Part shown: in pieces, positions 17,004 through 25,865 of the stretch
Numbering within the stretch: the first letter of the stretch is position 1
Layout of the letters: every line of letters starts with the position of its first letter
Assembly: GCA_028280455.1 (NCBI GenBank)
Contig: JANQLT010000222.1
Location: 1-56,953 of the forward strand
Length of the DNA stretch: 56,953 nt
Direction of reading: 5' to 3'
Source: Kiloniellales bacterium
Lineage (GTDB): Bacteria; Pseudomonadota; Alphaproteobacteria; Kiloniellales; JAKSDN01
Program-made: the position numbers and the translations under genes
Notes under the pieces: generated by a model
Told to the model about the DNA's origin: nothing
The model's database searches: none
What the model saw: only the letters and a program-made list of their open reading frames with translations

Positions 17004-18308
17004 TCAGGCCTCGAAAATCACCCGGCCGTCGACAACCGTGCGCAGTACCTCGCCCTGCACCGGATGGCCCTCGAAGGGCGAGTTCTTCGACTTGCTGCGG
17101 AAAGCGTCCGGGTCGAGCATCCGCGGCTTGTCGGGATCGAAGAGTATCAGGTCGGCCGGCGCGCCCCTGGCCAGCCGGCCGGCTTCGAGGCCGAGCACCC
17201 GGGCCGGCGCGCAGGTGACGCGGGCCAGCGCGTCGAGCAGGCCGACCGCGCCCTTGTGGGCGAGCTCGAGGGTCAGCGGCAGCAGGCTCTCCAGGCCGAC
17301 CACCCCGAAGTCGGCCATGGCGAAGGGCAGGCGCTTGGAGTCGGCGTCGTGCGGGCTGTGGTCGCTGGCGATCACGTCGATGGTGCCGTCGGCCACGGCC
17401 TCGGCGATCGCCGCGCGGTCGGCTTCGCTGCGCAGCGGCGGCGAGACCTTGGCGAAGGTCCGATAGTCGCCGACCGCGGTCTCGTTGAGGGTGAAGTAGT
17501 GCGGCGCCGTCTCGCAGGTCACCGGCAGGCCGCGGGCCTTGGCGGTGCGGATCGCCTCGACCGACTTGGCGCAGGAGAGATGGGCGGCGTGGTAGCGGCC
17601 GCCGGTCATCTCGACCAGCCGCAGGTCGCGCTCCAGCATCATGACTTCGGCGATGTCGGGGATGCCGGTCAGGCCGAGCCGGGTCGCCAGCTCGCCGGCG
17701 TTCATCACGCCGCTGGCCAGGCTCGGCTCCTCGGGATGCTGGATGATCGGCCGGTCGAAGGTCTTGGCGTAGGACAGGGCGCGGCTCATGACGCTGGCGC
17801 TGGCCACCGCCTTGGTGCCGTCGGTGAAGCCGAGCGCGCCGAACTCGGTCAGCAGGCCGATCTCGATGATCTCCGTGCCTTCGAGCCGGCGGGTCACGCT
17901 GCCGTAGGTGTAGACCTTGACCAGCTTCACCTCGCGGGCGCGCCGGGCGATGTACTCGACGCCGGCCACGTCGTCGACGATCGGCTCCGTGTTCGGCAGG
18001 GCGACCATCGAGGTGACGCCGCCGGCCGCGGCGGCCAGGCTGGCGCTCTCGATGGTCTCCTTGTGCTCCTCGCCCGGCTCGCGGAGCTGCACGCGCATGT
18101 CGACCAGGCCGGGCGCCAGGCAGCGGCCGCCGCAGTCCACGGCCTCGATCCCGTCGGGCAGGCCCTCGGCGAAGAGCTGCGGACCGAAGTCGGCGATGCG
18201 GGTGCCCTCGGTCAGCAGCGCGCCTGCGGCGTCGAGCCTGCTCTCGGGGTCGAGCAGGCGGGCATTGAGGTAGGCGACGCGGCCGTTCGCCTTTGCCGGC
18301 CGCTTCAT
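17004..18308 (-). CDS. Dihydroorotase-like protein lacking the HxH zinc motif (PyrC')
   Basis: 434 residues with the dihydroorotase-type amidohydrolase fold. The first metal motif, which should read D-x-H-x-H-x-R-E-P-G, reads [10 protein letters not shown] here: the two histidines are R72 and Q74. Later landmarks remain ([25 protein letters not shown]). Proteins of this kind (pyrC' of Pseudomonas) are non-catalytic partners that assemble with aspartate carbamoyltransferase. That explains its ATGA overlap with pyrB, and predicts an active dihydroorotase elsewhere in the genome. Databases often label it simply dihydroorotase. Confidence 0.88.
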   Translation of the reverse strand: MKRPAKANGRVAYLNARLLDPESRLDAAGALLTEGTRIADFGPQLFAEGLPDGIEAVDCGGRCLAPGLVDMRVQLREPGEEHKETIESASLAAAAGGVTSMVALPNTEPIVDDVAGVEYIARRAREVKLVKVYTYGSVTRRLEGTEIIEIGLLTEFGALGFTDGTKAVASASVMSRALSYAKTFDRPIIQHPEEPSLASGVMNAGELATRLGLTGIPDIAEVMMLERDLRLVEMTGGRYHAAHLSCAKSVEAIRTAKARGLPVTCETAPHYFTLNETAVGDYRTFAKVSPPLRSEADRAAIAEAVADGTIDVIASDHSPHDADSKRLPFAMADFGVVGLESLLPLTLELAHKGAVGLLDALARVTCAPARVLGLEAGRLARGAPADLILFDPDKPRMLDPDAFRSKSKNSPFEGHPVQGEVLRTVVDGRVIFEA

Positions 18309-19294
18309 GACGCCGCCGCCCCGACCGGCGCGACGTCGGGCCGCAGGTGGCGCGTCAGGGTGTCGAGGCAGGCCATGCGCACCACCACGCCCATCTCGAC
18401 CTGCTCGCGGATCAGCGAGCGGTCGATGTCGTCGGCGATCTCGCTGTCGATCTCGACGCCCCGGTTCATCGGCCCGGGGTGCATGATCAGGGCGTCGGGC
18501 TTGGCCGCCAGCAGCTTCTCCTTGTCGAGGCCGAAGAAGCGGAAGTACTCGCGGATCGAGGGCACGAAGCTGCCCTGCATGCGCTCGGTCTGCAGGCGCA
18601 GCATCATGACGATGTCGCAGTCCGCCAGGCCCTTGCGCATGTCGAAGTGCGGCTCGACGCCGAGCCGCTCGATGGCCCGCGGCATCAGGGTCGGCGGCGC
18701 GATGGCGCGCACCCGGGCGCCCATGGTGGTCAGCAGGTGGATGTTGGAGCGGGCGACGCGCGAGTGGCTGATGTCGCCGCAGATCGCGATGGTCAGGTCC
18801 TTCAGCGCGCCGCGCCGGCGGATGATGGTCAGGGCGTCGAGCAGGGCCTGGGTCGGGTGCTCGTGGCTGCCGTCGCCGGCGTTGATGACGGCGCAGTCGA
18901 CCTTCTGCGAGAGCAGCGAGACGGCGCCGGAATCGGGATGGCGCACGACCAGCACGTCCGGGTGCATGGCGTTCAGGGTCATGGCCGTGTCGATCAGGGT
19001 CTCGCCCTTTTTGATCGAGGACCAGCCGACCTGCATGTTGATGACGTCGGCGCCGAGCCGCTTGCCGGCCAGCTCGAAGGAGGTCCGGGTGCGGGTCGAG
19101 TTCTCGAAGAAGAGGTTGATGACCGTCCGCCCCTCGAGCAAGGCGCTGCGGCCGCTGCCCCGGTCGTTGCGGTCGGCGTAGTCCTGGGAGAGGCTCAGGA
19201 GGAATCCGATTTCGAGCGGTGAAAGGCCTTCGATTCCAAGCAGATGACGATGCGGGAAGCCGAAGGCGCCGGACTGTTCCCCATTGGCGCTCAT
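18305..19294 (-). CDS. pyrB: Aspartate carbamoyltransferase catalytic subunit
   Basis: 329 residues. The carbamoyl-phosphate loop is [12 protein letters not shown] (S66-T71), with [25 protein letters not shown] and [12 protein letters not shown] also diagnostic. It catalyses the committed step of pyrimidine synthesis. The gene overlaps the following dihydroorotase-like gene by four bases, consistent with a stoichiometric complex. A 14-bp tandem repeat lies 27 bases upstream of the start, in the probable leader. Confidence 0.95.
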   Translation of the reverse strand: MSANGEQSGAFGFPHRHLLGIEGLSPLEIGFLLSLSQDYADRNDRGSGRSALLEGRTVINLFFENSTRTRTSFELAGKRLGADVINMQVGWSSIKKGETLIDTAMTLNAMHPDVLVVRHPDSGAVSLLSQKVDCAVINAGDGSHEHPTQALLDALTIIRRRGALKDLTIAICGDISHSRVARSNIHLLTTMGARVRAIAPPTLMPRAIERLGVEPHFDMRKGLADCDIVMMLRLQTERMQGSFVPSIREYFRFFGLDKEKLLAAKPDALIMHPGPMNRGVEIDSEIADDIDRSLIREQVEMGVVVRMACLDTLTRHLRPDVAPVGAAAS

Positions 19295-19320
19295 TAAAGC
19301 CGGACTATGTCAGCGCGCCC

Positions 19321-19362
19321 GGAGTCCCGCAAGGGGAGTCCCGCAAGGGGTGTCCCGCTGGA
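19321..19362. repeat. 14-bp tandem repeat, three units, in the pyrB upstream region
   Basis: GGAGTCCCGCAAGG occurs twice in perfect tandem (19321-19334, 19335-19348), followed by a diverged third unit GGTGTCCCGCTGGA. It lies in the 207-base region between the divergent pyrB and 19502 genes, 27 bases before the pyrB start. No pyrimidine-regulated attenuator was recognised. Confidence 0.85.
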
Positions 19363-19501
19363 GCATCGAAAACCTGGAGATGAACCGGCCATGAAGGCCC
19401 CGGTCAGGCCCTGTTCAGGTGACGCCGCTAGGGTGCGCAGCCATCTACCCAGGGAACGGTCCCGACGGTAGGCTGGGCGGCCGGAAGAGGGGAGTGACCA
19501 G

Positions 19502-20071
19502 ATGACGCGAAGCACGGCATGGCTGGCCTTGGTGGCCGCTACGGCCTTCATCGTGCCGGCGACCGGCGCGACGGCCGATGACCCGGTCAAGATCGAGGGT
19601 CTCGATCTCGGCATCAAGTGGACGCTCGACTACAGGCGACATCTCTCGATCTGTCACTCCTTCATCGACAACTACGACAAGAAGCACGGCAAGGCGCCCA
19701 AGCAGGGCGAGGAGCCAGACCGGAAGAAACAGGAGGCCGCAACCAAGGACCTCAAGAAGGTCGAGGACTGTCTCGGCGAGGCCGCGGGCAAGGGCGAGAA
19801 GGCCGGCAAGAAGCTGGAGGAGATCGGGGACCAGGTCCAACAGGCGGGCGGCCAGAACGCGGTCGACCGGAAGGATTGGAAAGCCGCCCAAGACGCCGCG
19901 AAGGACTATGCCGATGGGAACGATGAAGCCGAGCAGATCGAAGGCTTCTACAAGCAGAAGATCAATGACGGCTTGATTCTGTCGCCAGGCGTGATCTGGA
20001 TCACGGAGCCCTACACGGACGGCAAGAACGGCGTGTTCGTCGGAGCCTTGAGAACCAAATTCAGGTTCTGA
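19502..20071 (+). CDS. Secreted lysine-rich protein of unknown function
   Basis: 189 residues with a signal peptide (cleavage near GATA-DD). The mature protein is strongly charged, with a Lys-rich middle (about 55-125) predicted helical, perhaps coiled-coil, and a C-terminal beta-like end (GVFVGALRTKFRF). Two cysteines (in SICHSF and VEDCLGE) could form one disulfide. The terminal aromatic F recalls outer-membrane-directed C-termini but this is weak. A good ribosome binding site (AGAGGGGAG) precedes the ATG. No family recognised; it faces the next gene tail to tail. Confidence 0.75.
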   Translation: MTRSTAWLALVAATAFIVPATGATADDPVKIEGLDLGIKWTLDYRRHLSICHSFIDNYDKKHGKAPKQGEEPDRKKQEAATKDLKKVEDCLGEAAGKGEKAGKKLEEIGDQVQQAGGQNAVDRKDWKAAQDAAKDYADGNDEAEQIEGFYKQKINDGLILSPGVIWITEPYTDGKNGVFVGALRTKFRF

Positions 20072-20081
20072 CGGCGCGGTC

Positions 20082-21323
20082 TCAGATCGCGCCTGAGTCG
20101 CGCAGGGCGGCGATCTCCTCCGCCTCCATCCCCAGCAGCTCCCGCAACACGGCTTCGCTGTCCGCGCCCATCTTCGGCGGCGCGTGGCGGTAGTCGACCG
20201 GCGTCTCGGAGAGCTTGATCGGGTTGCCGATCAGATTGACCCGGCCGCCGGCGGCGCCCTCGTAGGGCATGGACTGCTTCATGCCGCGCTCCAGCACCTG
20301 CGGGTCGGCGAAGACCTGGGACAGCTCGTTGACCGGGCCGGCCGGCACGCCGATGGCGCTCAGGCCCTCGACCCAGTCGGCGACGGGCTTCTTACGGGTC
20401 AGGTCGGGCAGCAGGGCGTAGAGCGCCTCGCGGTTGCGCACGCGCTGGGCATTGGTCGCGAAGCGCGGGTCGTCGGCCAGGGCGGCGTCGCCGGCGAAGT
20501 CGCAGAAGCGGCGGAACTGGGCATCGTTGCCGGCGGCCAGGATGAAGTGGCCGTCGGCGGCCGGCAGGGTCTTGTAGGGCACGATGTTGGGATGCTCGTT
20601 GCCGACCCGCTTCGGCAGCTTGCCCGAGGTCAGGTAGTTCAGGCCCTCGTAAGTCAGCCAGGCGACCTGGGTGTCGAGCAGCGCCAGGTCGATCCACTGG
20701 CCGCGTCCCGTCTGCGTGCGGTGGTGCAGGGCGGCGAGGATCGCGCTGGCGGCGTACATGCCGCACATGATGTCGGCGATGCCGATGCCGACCTTGATCG
20801 GCTCGCCCTCGGGCTCGCCGGTCAGGCTCATGATGCCGCCCATGCCCTGGGCCAGGTAGTCGTAGCCGGCGCGTGGCGCGTAGGGGCCGGTCTGGCCGAA
20901 GCCGGTGATCGAGCAGTAGATCAGCCCCGGATGGTCGTCCTTCAGGTCGTCGTAGGCCAGGCCGTACTTGGCCAGGCCGCCGGTCTTGAAGTTCTCGACC
21001 AGGATGTCGCACTTGGCGATCAACCTGCGCGCCAGCGCCTGGCCCTCGGGCTTGGCGATGTCGAGGGTGACGGAGCGCTTGTTGCGGTTGGAGGAGAGGT
21101 AGTAGGCGCTCTCGCCGGTCTCCGCGCCGGTCTCGTCGGTGACGAAGGGCGGGCCCCACTTGCGCGTGTCGTCGCCCTTGCCGGGCTGCTCGATCTTGAT
21201 CACCTCGGCGCCGAGGTCGCCGAGCAACTGCGTCGCCGTCGGCCCGGCGAGGATCCGCGTCAGGTCGAAGACCCTGAGGCCCGCCAGAGGGCCGCTGGGC
21301 TTGCTGTCGACGGTGTCGGTCAT
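20082..21323 (-). CDS. CaiB/BaiF-family (class III) CoA-transferase
   Basis: 413 residues. The start PLAGLRVFDLTRILAGPTAT, then LGDLGAEVIKIEQPGKGDDTR, KCDILVENFKTGGLAKYGL and GYDYLAQGMGGIMSLTGEPE (each given in part), are standard for formyl-CoA transferase relatives. The enzyme moves CoA between carboxylic acids through acyl-aspartyl intermediates; the actual acids cannot be told from sequence. There is no acyl-CoA dehydrogenase, racemase or decarboxylase neighbour to narrow the substrate. It appears monocistronic. Confidence 0.88.
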   Translation of the reverse strand: MTDTVDSKPSGPLAGLRVFDLTRILAGPTATQLLGDLGAEVIKIEQPGKGDDTRKWGPPFVTDETGAETGESAYYLSSNRNKRSVTLDIAKPEGQALARRLIAKCDILVENFKTGGLAKYGLAYDDLKDDHPGLIYCSITGFGQTGPYAPRAGYDYLAQGMGGIMSLTGEPEGEPIKVGIGIADIMCGMYAASAILAALHHRTQTGRGQWIDLALLDTQVAWLTYEGLNYLTSGKLPKRVGNEHPNIVPYKTLPAADGHFILAAGNDAQFRRFCDFAGDAALADDPRFATNAQRVRNREALYALLPDLTRKKPVADWVEGLSAIGVPAGPVNELSQVFADPQVLERGMKQSMPYEGAAGGRVNLIGNPIKLSETPVDYRHAPPKMGADSEAVLRELLGMEAEEIAALRDSGAI

Positions 21324-21386
21324 GGCTGTCTCCCGCGGCCGGGCTTATAGAGGCGCCCGAATGCGGCAGCAAGCCGCGTCGCCGGG

Positions 21387-21497
21387 CTAGGCGGGCAGGC
21401 GCAAGACCAGCCAGACGATCAGCCAGATGTAGAGCGGCGCCGGCACCGCGAGCCAGATGAAGGCGGTCGCCAGGCGGCGATAGAAACGGGGTGTCAT
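21387..21497 (-). CDS. 36-residue membrane microprotein
   Basis: A 37-codon frame beginning M-T-P-R-F-Y-R-R-L-A and consisting almost wholly of one hydrophobic segment (about 9-33, W/L/I/V-rich), ending R-L-P-A. GAGGG sits nine bases upstream of the ATG. It begins 16 bases after the stop of the 81-residue membrane protein, on the same strand, so the two are probably co-translated. Single-span proteins of this size are often accessory subunits of membrane complexes; no specific partner can be named. Confidence 0.6.
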   Translation of the reverse strand: MTPRFYRRLATAFIWLAVPAPLYIWLIVWLVLRLPA

Positions 21498-21513
21498 GGT
21501 CTCGGTCCCTCGC

Positions 21514-21759
21514 TCACAGCGGCAGGTCCAGACCGAGCCCGAAAGCCAGGTTCACGCTGGCCGCCGTCAGGTAGCCGGCGAGCAGGCTCAAGCCGACCCA
21601 TTGCGCCAGGCGGGCCTGCCGGACGAAGACCCGGCCGGCCGGATCGGCGCTCGGCGCGCTTGACGAGCTCGGCGTCCGAACGAGCTGCCGCACCAGGCTC
21701 AGATAGACCGCGAGCCACAGAACTGCGGCCGCCTCGGCGATCAGGATGACGAGTCCCAT
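21514..21759 (-). CDS. 81-residue membrane protein with two spans
   Basis: The frame starting at 21759 (MGLVILIAEAAAVLWLAVYL) has a strong ribosome binding site, AAAGGAG, eight bases upstream. It encodes two hydrophobic segments (about 3-20 and 52-75) joined by a Ser/Pro-rich, positively charged loop (RTPSSSSAPSADPAGR). The longer reading frame to 21855 adds a low-complexity N-terminus and is less likely. First gene of a two-gene unit with the 36-residue protein. No family recognised. Confidence 0.65.
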   Translation of the reverse strand: MGLVILIAEAAAVLWLAVYLSLVRQLVRTPSSSSAPSADPAGRVFVRQARLAQWVGLSLLAGYLTAASVNLAFGLGLDLPL

Positions 21760-21892
21760 GTCACGGCTCCTTTCGAGAGACTCCGGCCTCGGTCTTTCGA
21801 TGTCAGCGTTGCCGGGCCTCGGCACAAGCCGACGGCTCGGGGACATGGCTGTCATGCGTCGCTTGAAAAGGAAGACGGCGATGCCCGTCCGG

Positions 21893-22381
21893 TCAGGGAC
21901 CCTTGGCGGCTCGCTGCGCCAGCGCGTCGAGCGCGCCTTGCAGGATGAAGCCGGCGGCCATCTTGTCGACCACCTGGCCCCGGCGCTTGCGGGTCATGTC
22001 GGCCTCGTCGATCAGCATCCGCTCGACGGCGTTGGTCGAGAGGCGCTCGTCCCAGAAGGCGATGGGCAGCGCCAGGCCGGCGGTCTCGACCAGGTTGCGG
22101 GCGAAGTCGCGCACCGACTGGCAGCGCGGCCCCTCGCTGCCGTCCATGTTGACCGGCAGGCCGACCACCAGGGCGCCGACCGCGCGCTCGGCGCAGATCC
22201 GCTTCAAGGCCTCGGCGTCGTGCGTGAACTTGCGCCGCGCGATGGTCTCCAGGGGCGAGGCGATGGTCAGCCCGCTGTCCGAGATCGCCAGGCCGATGGT
22301 CTTGGCGCCGACGTCGAGGCCGAGCAGGCGCTGGCCGCTTTCCAGGCTCTGGCGAAGGTCGTCGAGCGCTGTCGCGATCAC
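21893..22381 (-). CDS. ruvX: Putative pre-16S rRNA nuclease / Holliday junction resolvase YqgF
   Basis: 162 residues with the RNase-H-like fold of the YqgF family: LLGLDVGAKTIGLAISD, ALVVGLPVNMDGSEGPRC, PIAFWDERLSTNAVERML and KRRGQVVDKMAAGFILQGAL (each partial) carry the acidic catalytic positions. YqgF is essential in E. coli for 16S rRNA 5' maturation. The GTG start overlaps the vapC stop (GTGA), so translation is probably coupled to that gene, an unusual arrangement for a housekeeping nuclease. Confidence 0.92.
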   Translation of the reverse strand: MIATALDDLRQSLESGQRLLGLDVGAKTIGLAISDSGLTIASPLETIARRKFTHDAEALKRICAERAVGALVVGLPVNMDGSEGPRCQSVRDFARNLVETAGLALPIAFWDERLSTNAVERMLIDEADMTRKRRGQVVDKMAAGFILQGALDALAQRAAKGP

Positions 22382-22841
22382 GCAGGGAGTGCCTTGAGAT
22401 GGCCCCGTCGCGCGAAGGCGAGAATCTCGCGGTCGCGCGTCATCATGGCGAGCCCCTCCAACCGGGCGGTCGCGACCAGGAGCCGGTCCACCGGGTCGCC
22501 CGGCAAACCGTCGGGCAGCTCGTTGGCCTCGATGGCAATCCCTGCCGTCACGGGATTGAGCCGGACGCCCGGTTTCGTCAGCACCACTTCCAACCACTGT
22601 CTGGTCGGTTGCGGCAATGAGATGCGCCCTTTGCTCACCAGAAGGGAGATCTCCCAGATGGTCATCACGGAGACGAAGAGCTGGCGCGCGCGCCCCGCCG
22701 TCCGGATCGTTCTCAAGACGTCCTCGGACAGCTTGATCGGCTGTGATACCGCCCACAAGAGGATATGCGTGTCGAGCAGGATGTCGCCCGGAGGAACGTC
22801 GAAGCCGACCCGCGATTCGGCTAGAGCGTTTTCCGATCGGA
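22378..22841 (-). CDS. PIN-domain toxin VapC, solitary, with doubtful 5' end
   Basis: The PIN fold is complete: ILLDTHILLWAVS (first Asp), VMTIWEISLLVSKGRI (Glu), GDPVDRLLVATARLEG (Asp) and MMTRDREILAF (Asp). These proteins are Mg-dependent RNases, normally neutralised by a VapB antitoxin encoded just upstream. No antitoxin is present. The upstream 130 bases are a palindromic repeat, and no ATG, GTG or TTG precedes the PIN domain outside it, the first in-frame start (TTG, 22875) being inside the hairpin. The boundary given is therefore arbitrary, placed where the repeat's inner arm ends. The gene may be 5'-truncated. Its stop overlaps the ruvX start. Confidence 0.75.
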
Positions 22842-22949
22842 CGGCACCGGCCCCCTCCCCCTCCCGGCCACCCAATAGGATACTGCCGTGGGTGGCCGGG
22901 AGGGGGGGCGGGCCGGTGCCGTAATGCCGCGTGGCGGAAAACGCGCTAA
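22821..22949. repeat. Palindromic (MITE-like) repeat between vapC and the deacylase
   Basis: Inner arms 22841-22873 and 22890-22922 are 33-base inverted copies with two mismatches around a 16-base loop. An outer pair, AGAGCGTTTTCCG (22823-22835) and its near-complement at 22935-22947, flanks them. The outer AGCGTTTTCCG motif recurs in many alphaproteobacterial dispersed repeats. The element reaches into the stop codon of the deacylase gene on one side and the 5' end of vapC on the other. Confidence 0.88.
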
Positions 22950-24544
22950 CCCGAGAGCCGCAGCACCCTGCCCGGGTTGGCGTCGAGCCGGGCGCCGTCC
23001 TGGACGACCGGCCGGCCGTTGACCAGCACGTGGGCGATGCCCGTGGCGTAGCGCCGTGGCGCCTCGATGGTGCAGCGGCTGGCGATGCGCTCGGCCTCGA
23101 AGACGACGATGTCGGCCTGCATGCCGACGGCGAGGCTGCCGCGGTCCTTCAAGCCGAGCCGAGCGGCCGGCACGGCGGTCACCTTGCGGATGCCCTCGGC
23201 CAGGCTCAGCAGGGCCTCGTCGCGCACGTAGGTGCCGAGGAAGCGCGCGGCCCAGCCGTAGCCGCTCAGCGAGCCGATCTGCTCCTCCAGCGCGCCGTAG
23301 GGCGCCAAGGCCAGGGTGTCGGAGATCACCGCGCAGTCCGGCTGCTGCAGGCAGAGCCGGATGTCGGCTTCTGAGAAGCTGCGCGAGGTCCAGAGAAGCT
23401 GGTGCAGCCCCTCGCCCTCCTCGCGCAGCAGGTCGAGGGCCGCGTCGTAGGGATCGACACCGCGGTCGCGGCCGATCTCCTCGAAGGTGGCGCCGACCAG
23501 GTGCGGGTTCTCGTCGGAGCGCAGCAGGCGGATCTCGTGCCAGTGACCGGCGGAGACGATGCGCCACATGGGATCGGGGTTCTGCTTCATGCGCGCGCGC
23601 TGCTTCGGATCGGCCAGGCGATCGAGCAGCGCCTCGGGCCCGCCCTGCAGCGCCCAGGGCGGCAGGATCGCCGAGACGCGGGTGTGGGACCAGTCGTGCG
23701 GGATGACGTCGAAGGCGCAGTCGAGCCCGTGGCGCCCGGCCAGCGCGATCATCTCCAGCGTGTGCTCCATGGCGTAGTCCGGCGCGCCGAACTTCGGCTG
23801 GATATGCGAGATCTGCAGCCGCGCCCCGGCCGCCCGGGCCGTGCTGATCGCCTCGCCGAAGCCGATGTCGTAGTAGATGTCGCGGTTGCGGACGTGGGTC
23901 GCGTAGAGGCCGTCGCGGCGGGCGGCGACCTCGACCAGGGGCACCAGGTGCTCGACCTTCGAGAGCCGGCCCGGCCAGTATTCGAGCCCGCTGCTGAGCC
24001 CGGCGGCGCCCTGCTCGAAGGCCTCCTCGACCAGGCGCTCCATCTGCGCCAGCTCCTCGGGCTCGGGCGCGCGCAGGGCATCGCCCATCACCGCCTGCTG
24101 CACAGTGCCCTGGCCGACGAAGGCGGCGACGTTGACCCCGAGCGGCGTCGCCTCCAGGCGCTTGAGATAGTCGCCGAAGGAGCGCCAGCCGAGGCAGATA
24201 TGGCCGGCCATGTAGCCGACGCCGTTCTTCTCGATGTCCGCGTCGCAGTTGACCGGCGCGCAGCTTATGCCGCACTGGCCGACGACCTCGGTGGTGACGC
24301 CCTGGTGCACCTGGCTCTCGGCATGGCCGTTGACCAGCAGCGTGAAGTCGGAGTGGGTATGCAGGTCGATGAAGCCGGGCGCCACGGCCAGGCCGGCGAC
24401 GTCGAGGCGCCGCTCGGCCTCCGCCGCCCCGAGGTCGCCGATCGCCGTGATGCGGCCGCCCGCGATGCCGACGTCGGCGACGACGGGATCCGCCCCCGTG
24501 CCGTCGTAGATCGTCCCGCCTTCGAGCAAACAGTCGAACGTCAT
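22946..24544 (-). CDS. N-acyl-D-amino-acid deacylase (D-aminoacylase)
   Basis: 532-residue amidohydrolase-superfamily enzyme that releases D-amino acids from N-acylated forms. Metal-site residues match D-aminoacylase: H62 and H64 in DLHTHSD, C91 in VVGQCGIS, His in YATHVRNRD and in LQISHIQPKF, and the catalytic Asp in AVISDTLALAP. The C-terminus has the usual GSLAVGMQADIVVFE beta-sandwich. It lies 28 bases after a TRAP transporter permease in the same direction, suggesting uptake and hydrolysis of the same compound. Other members of this family act on dihydropyrimidines or N-acyl-D-Glu/Asp, so exact specificity is open. Confidence 0.86.
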   Translation of the reverse strand: MTFDCLLEGGTIYDGTGADPVVADVGIAGGRITAIGDLGAAEAERRLDVAGLAVAPGFIDLHTHSDFTLLVNGHAESQVHQGVTTEVVGQCGISCAPVNCDADIEKNGVGYMAGHICLGWRSFGDYLKRLEATPLGVNVAAFVGQGTVQQAVMGDALRAPEPEELAQMERLVEEAFEQGAAGLSSGLEYWPGRLSKVEHLVPLVEVAARRDGLYATHVRNRDIYYDIGFGEAISTARAAGARLQISHIQPKFGAPDYAMEHTLEMIALAGRHGLDCAFDVIPHDWSHTRVSAILPPWALQGGPEALLDRLADPKQRARMKQNPDPMWRIVSAGHWHEIRLLRSDENPHLVGATFEEIGRDRGVDPYDAALDLLREEGEGLHQLLWTSRSFSEADIRLCLQQPDCAVISDTLALAPYGALEEQIGSLSGYGWAARFLGTYVRDEALLSLAEGIRKVTAVPAARLGLKDRGSLAVGMQADIVVFEAERIASRCTIEAPRRYATGIAHVLVNGRPVVQDGARLDANPGRVLRLSG

Positions 24545-24572
24545 GGCATTCGCAACCTTCCGCAGACCGTCG

Positions 24573-25865
24573 CTAGGACAGGCTGACGCCGTAGAACCAG
24601 TTGGGCAGGAAGAGCGTCGCCTCCGGATAGAGGATCAGGAACATGAGGCCGACGATGTAGGCGAAGATGAAGGGGACGGCGCCGACCGAGACGTCCTCGA
24701 TCGTGATGCCGGTGATCTTGGCGGCGATGTTGAGGTTGGCCCCCAGCGGCGGCGTCAGGAAGCCGATCTCGCAGGTCATGACGGTGAAGATGCCGAACAG
24801 CACGGGGTCGACGCCGAGCGCCTCGACCACGGGCAGGAAGACCGCGGTGAAGAGGATGATCTGCGCCAGGGACTCCATGAAGGTGCCGACGAAGATGTAG
24901 AACAGGCCGATCAGCATCATCACCAGGATGGGGTCGGTGGTGATGGCGGTGATCATGCGCTCCATCTCGCTCGGCACGTCGTAGAAGGCGGTGAGCTGGC
25001 CGAAGGCGAGCGTCGGCGTCAGCAGGATCAGCAGGCCGCCGATCAGGGCCGTGAAGCGCAGGGCCTCCAGCACCTTGGCGAAGGTCAGCTCGCGATAGAG
25101 GAAGAGCCCGACGAAGAGCGCGTAGAAGACGGCGACGCCGGCCGCCTCGGTCGGCGTGAAGATGCCGCCGTAGATGCCGCCGAGGATCAGCAGCGGCGCG
25201 CCGAGCGCCCACTTGCCTTCCCAGACAGCGGTGCGGAAGGCGCGCCAGTTGAAGGCGGCGCCGCTGCCGCCGAAGCCCTTGTGGCGGGCGACCAGGTAGG
25301 CGACCAGGATCAGCACGACGGTGACGAAGAGCCCCGGCACGATGCCCGCCAGGAACAGCCGCGGGATCGAGGTCTCGGAGACCAGGCCGTAGATGATCAG
25401 CAGGTTGCTCGGCGGGATGACGCTGCCCAGCGCGCCGCCCGAAGCCGCGACGGCGGCGGCGAAGCGGGCCGAGTAGCCCTCCTCGCGCATGGCCGGGATG
25501 GTCACGCTGCCGATCGCGGCCGTGGTCGCCGGCCCGGAGCCGGAGAGCGCAGCGAAGAGCATGCAGGCGACCACGGTGACCAGCCCCAGGCTGCCGCGAT
25601 AGCTGCCGACCAGGCTGCGCGCCACGTCGATCAGGCGCGTGGCCATGCCGCCGACCTCCATCAGCCGGCCGGCCAGCACGAAGAGCGGGATGGTCAGCAG
25701 CGGAAAGGGCTGCAGGGAGGTGAAGGCCGTCTGCGACAGCAGGGTCATCGGGATGTCGATGAGGATCAGGGCCAGCGCCGTCGAGAGGCCGACGGCGGCG
25801 AACAGCGGCACGCCGATCGCCGTCAGGACGACGAAGACGATGATGACGATGGAGATGTCGCTCAC
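24573..25865 (-). CDS. dctM: TRAP transporter large permease (DctM type)
   Basis: 430 residues with about 12 hydrophobic segments. PLFVLAGRLMEVGGMA, FAALSGSGPATTAAIGSVTI and GGALGSVIPPSNLLIIYG (partial quotes) are conserved in the ion-coupled membrane subunit of TRAP transporters. GTG start overlapping the small permease stop (GTGA), so the two are translationally coupled. It drives substrate uptake using a sodium or proton gradient. Confidence 0.93.
   Translation of the reverse strand: MSDISIVIIVFVVLTAIGVPLFAAVGLSTALALILIDIPMTLLSQTAFTSLQPFPLLTIPLFVLAGRLMEVGGMATRLIDVARSLVGSYRGSLGLVTVVACMLFAALSGSGPATTAAIGSVTIPAMREEGYSARFAAAVAASGGALGSVIPPSNLLIIYGLVSETSIPRLFLAGIVPGLFVTVVLILVAYLVARHKGFGGSGAAFNWRAFRTAVWEGKWALGAPLLILGGIYGGIFTPTEAAGVAVFYALFVGLFLYRELTFAKVLEALRFTALIGGLLILLTPTLAFGQLTAFYDVPSEMERMITAITTDPILVMMLIGLFYIFVGTFMESLAQIILFTAVFLPVVEALGVDPVLFGIFTVMTCEIGFLTPPLGANLNIAAKITGITIEDVSVGAVPFIFAYIVGLMFLILYPEATLFLPNWFYGVSLS

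Noticed and set aside
22842-22875. vapC start at the TTG inside the hairpin (22875)
   Set aside because: The added residues are Gly/Glu-rich repeat translation, not homologous to PIN proteins, and no ribosome binding site is visible.
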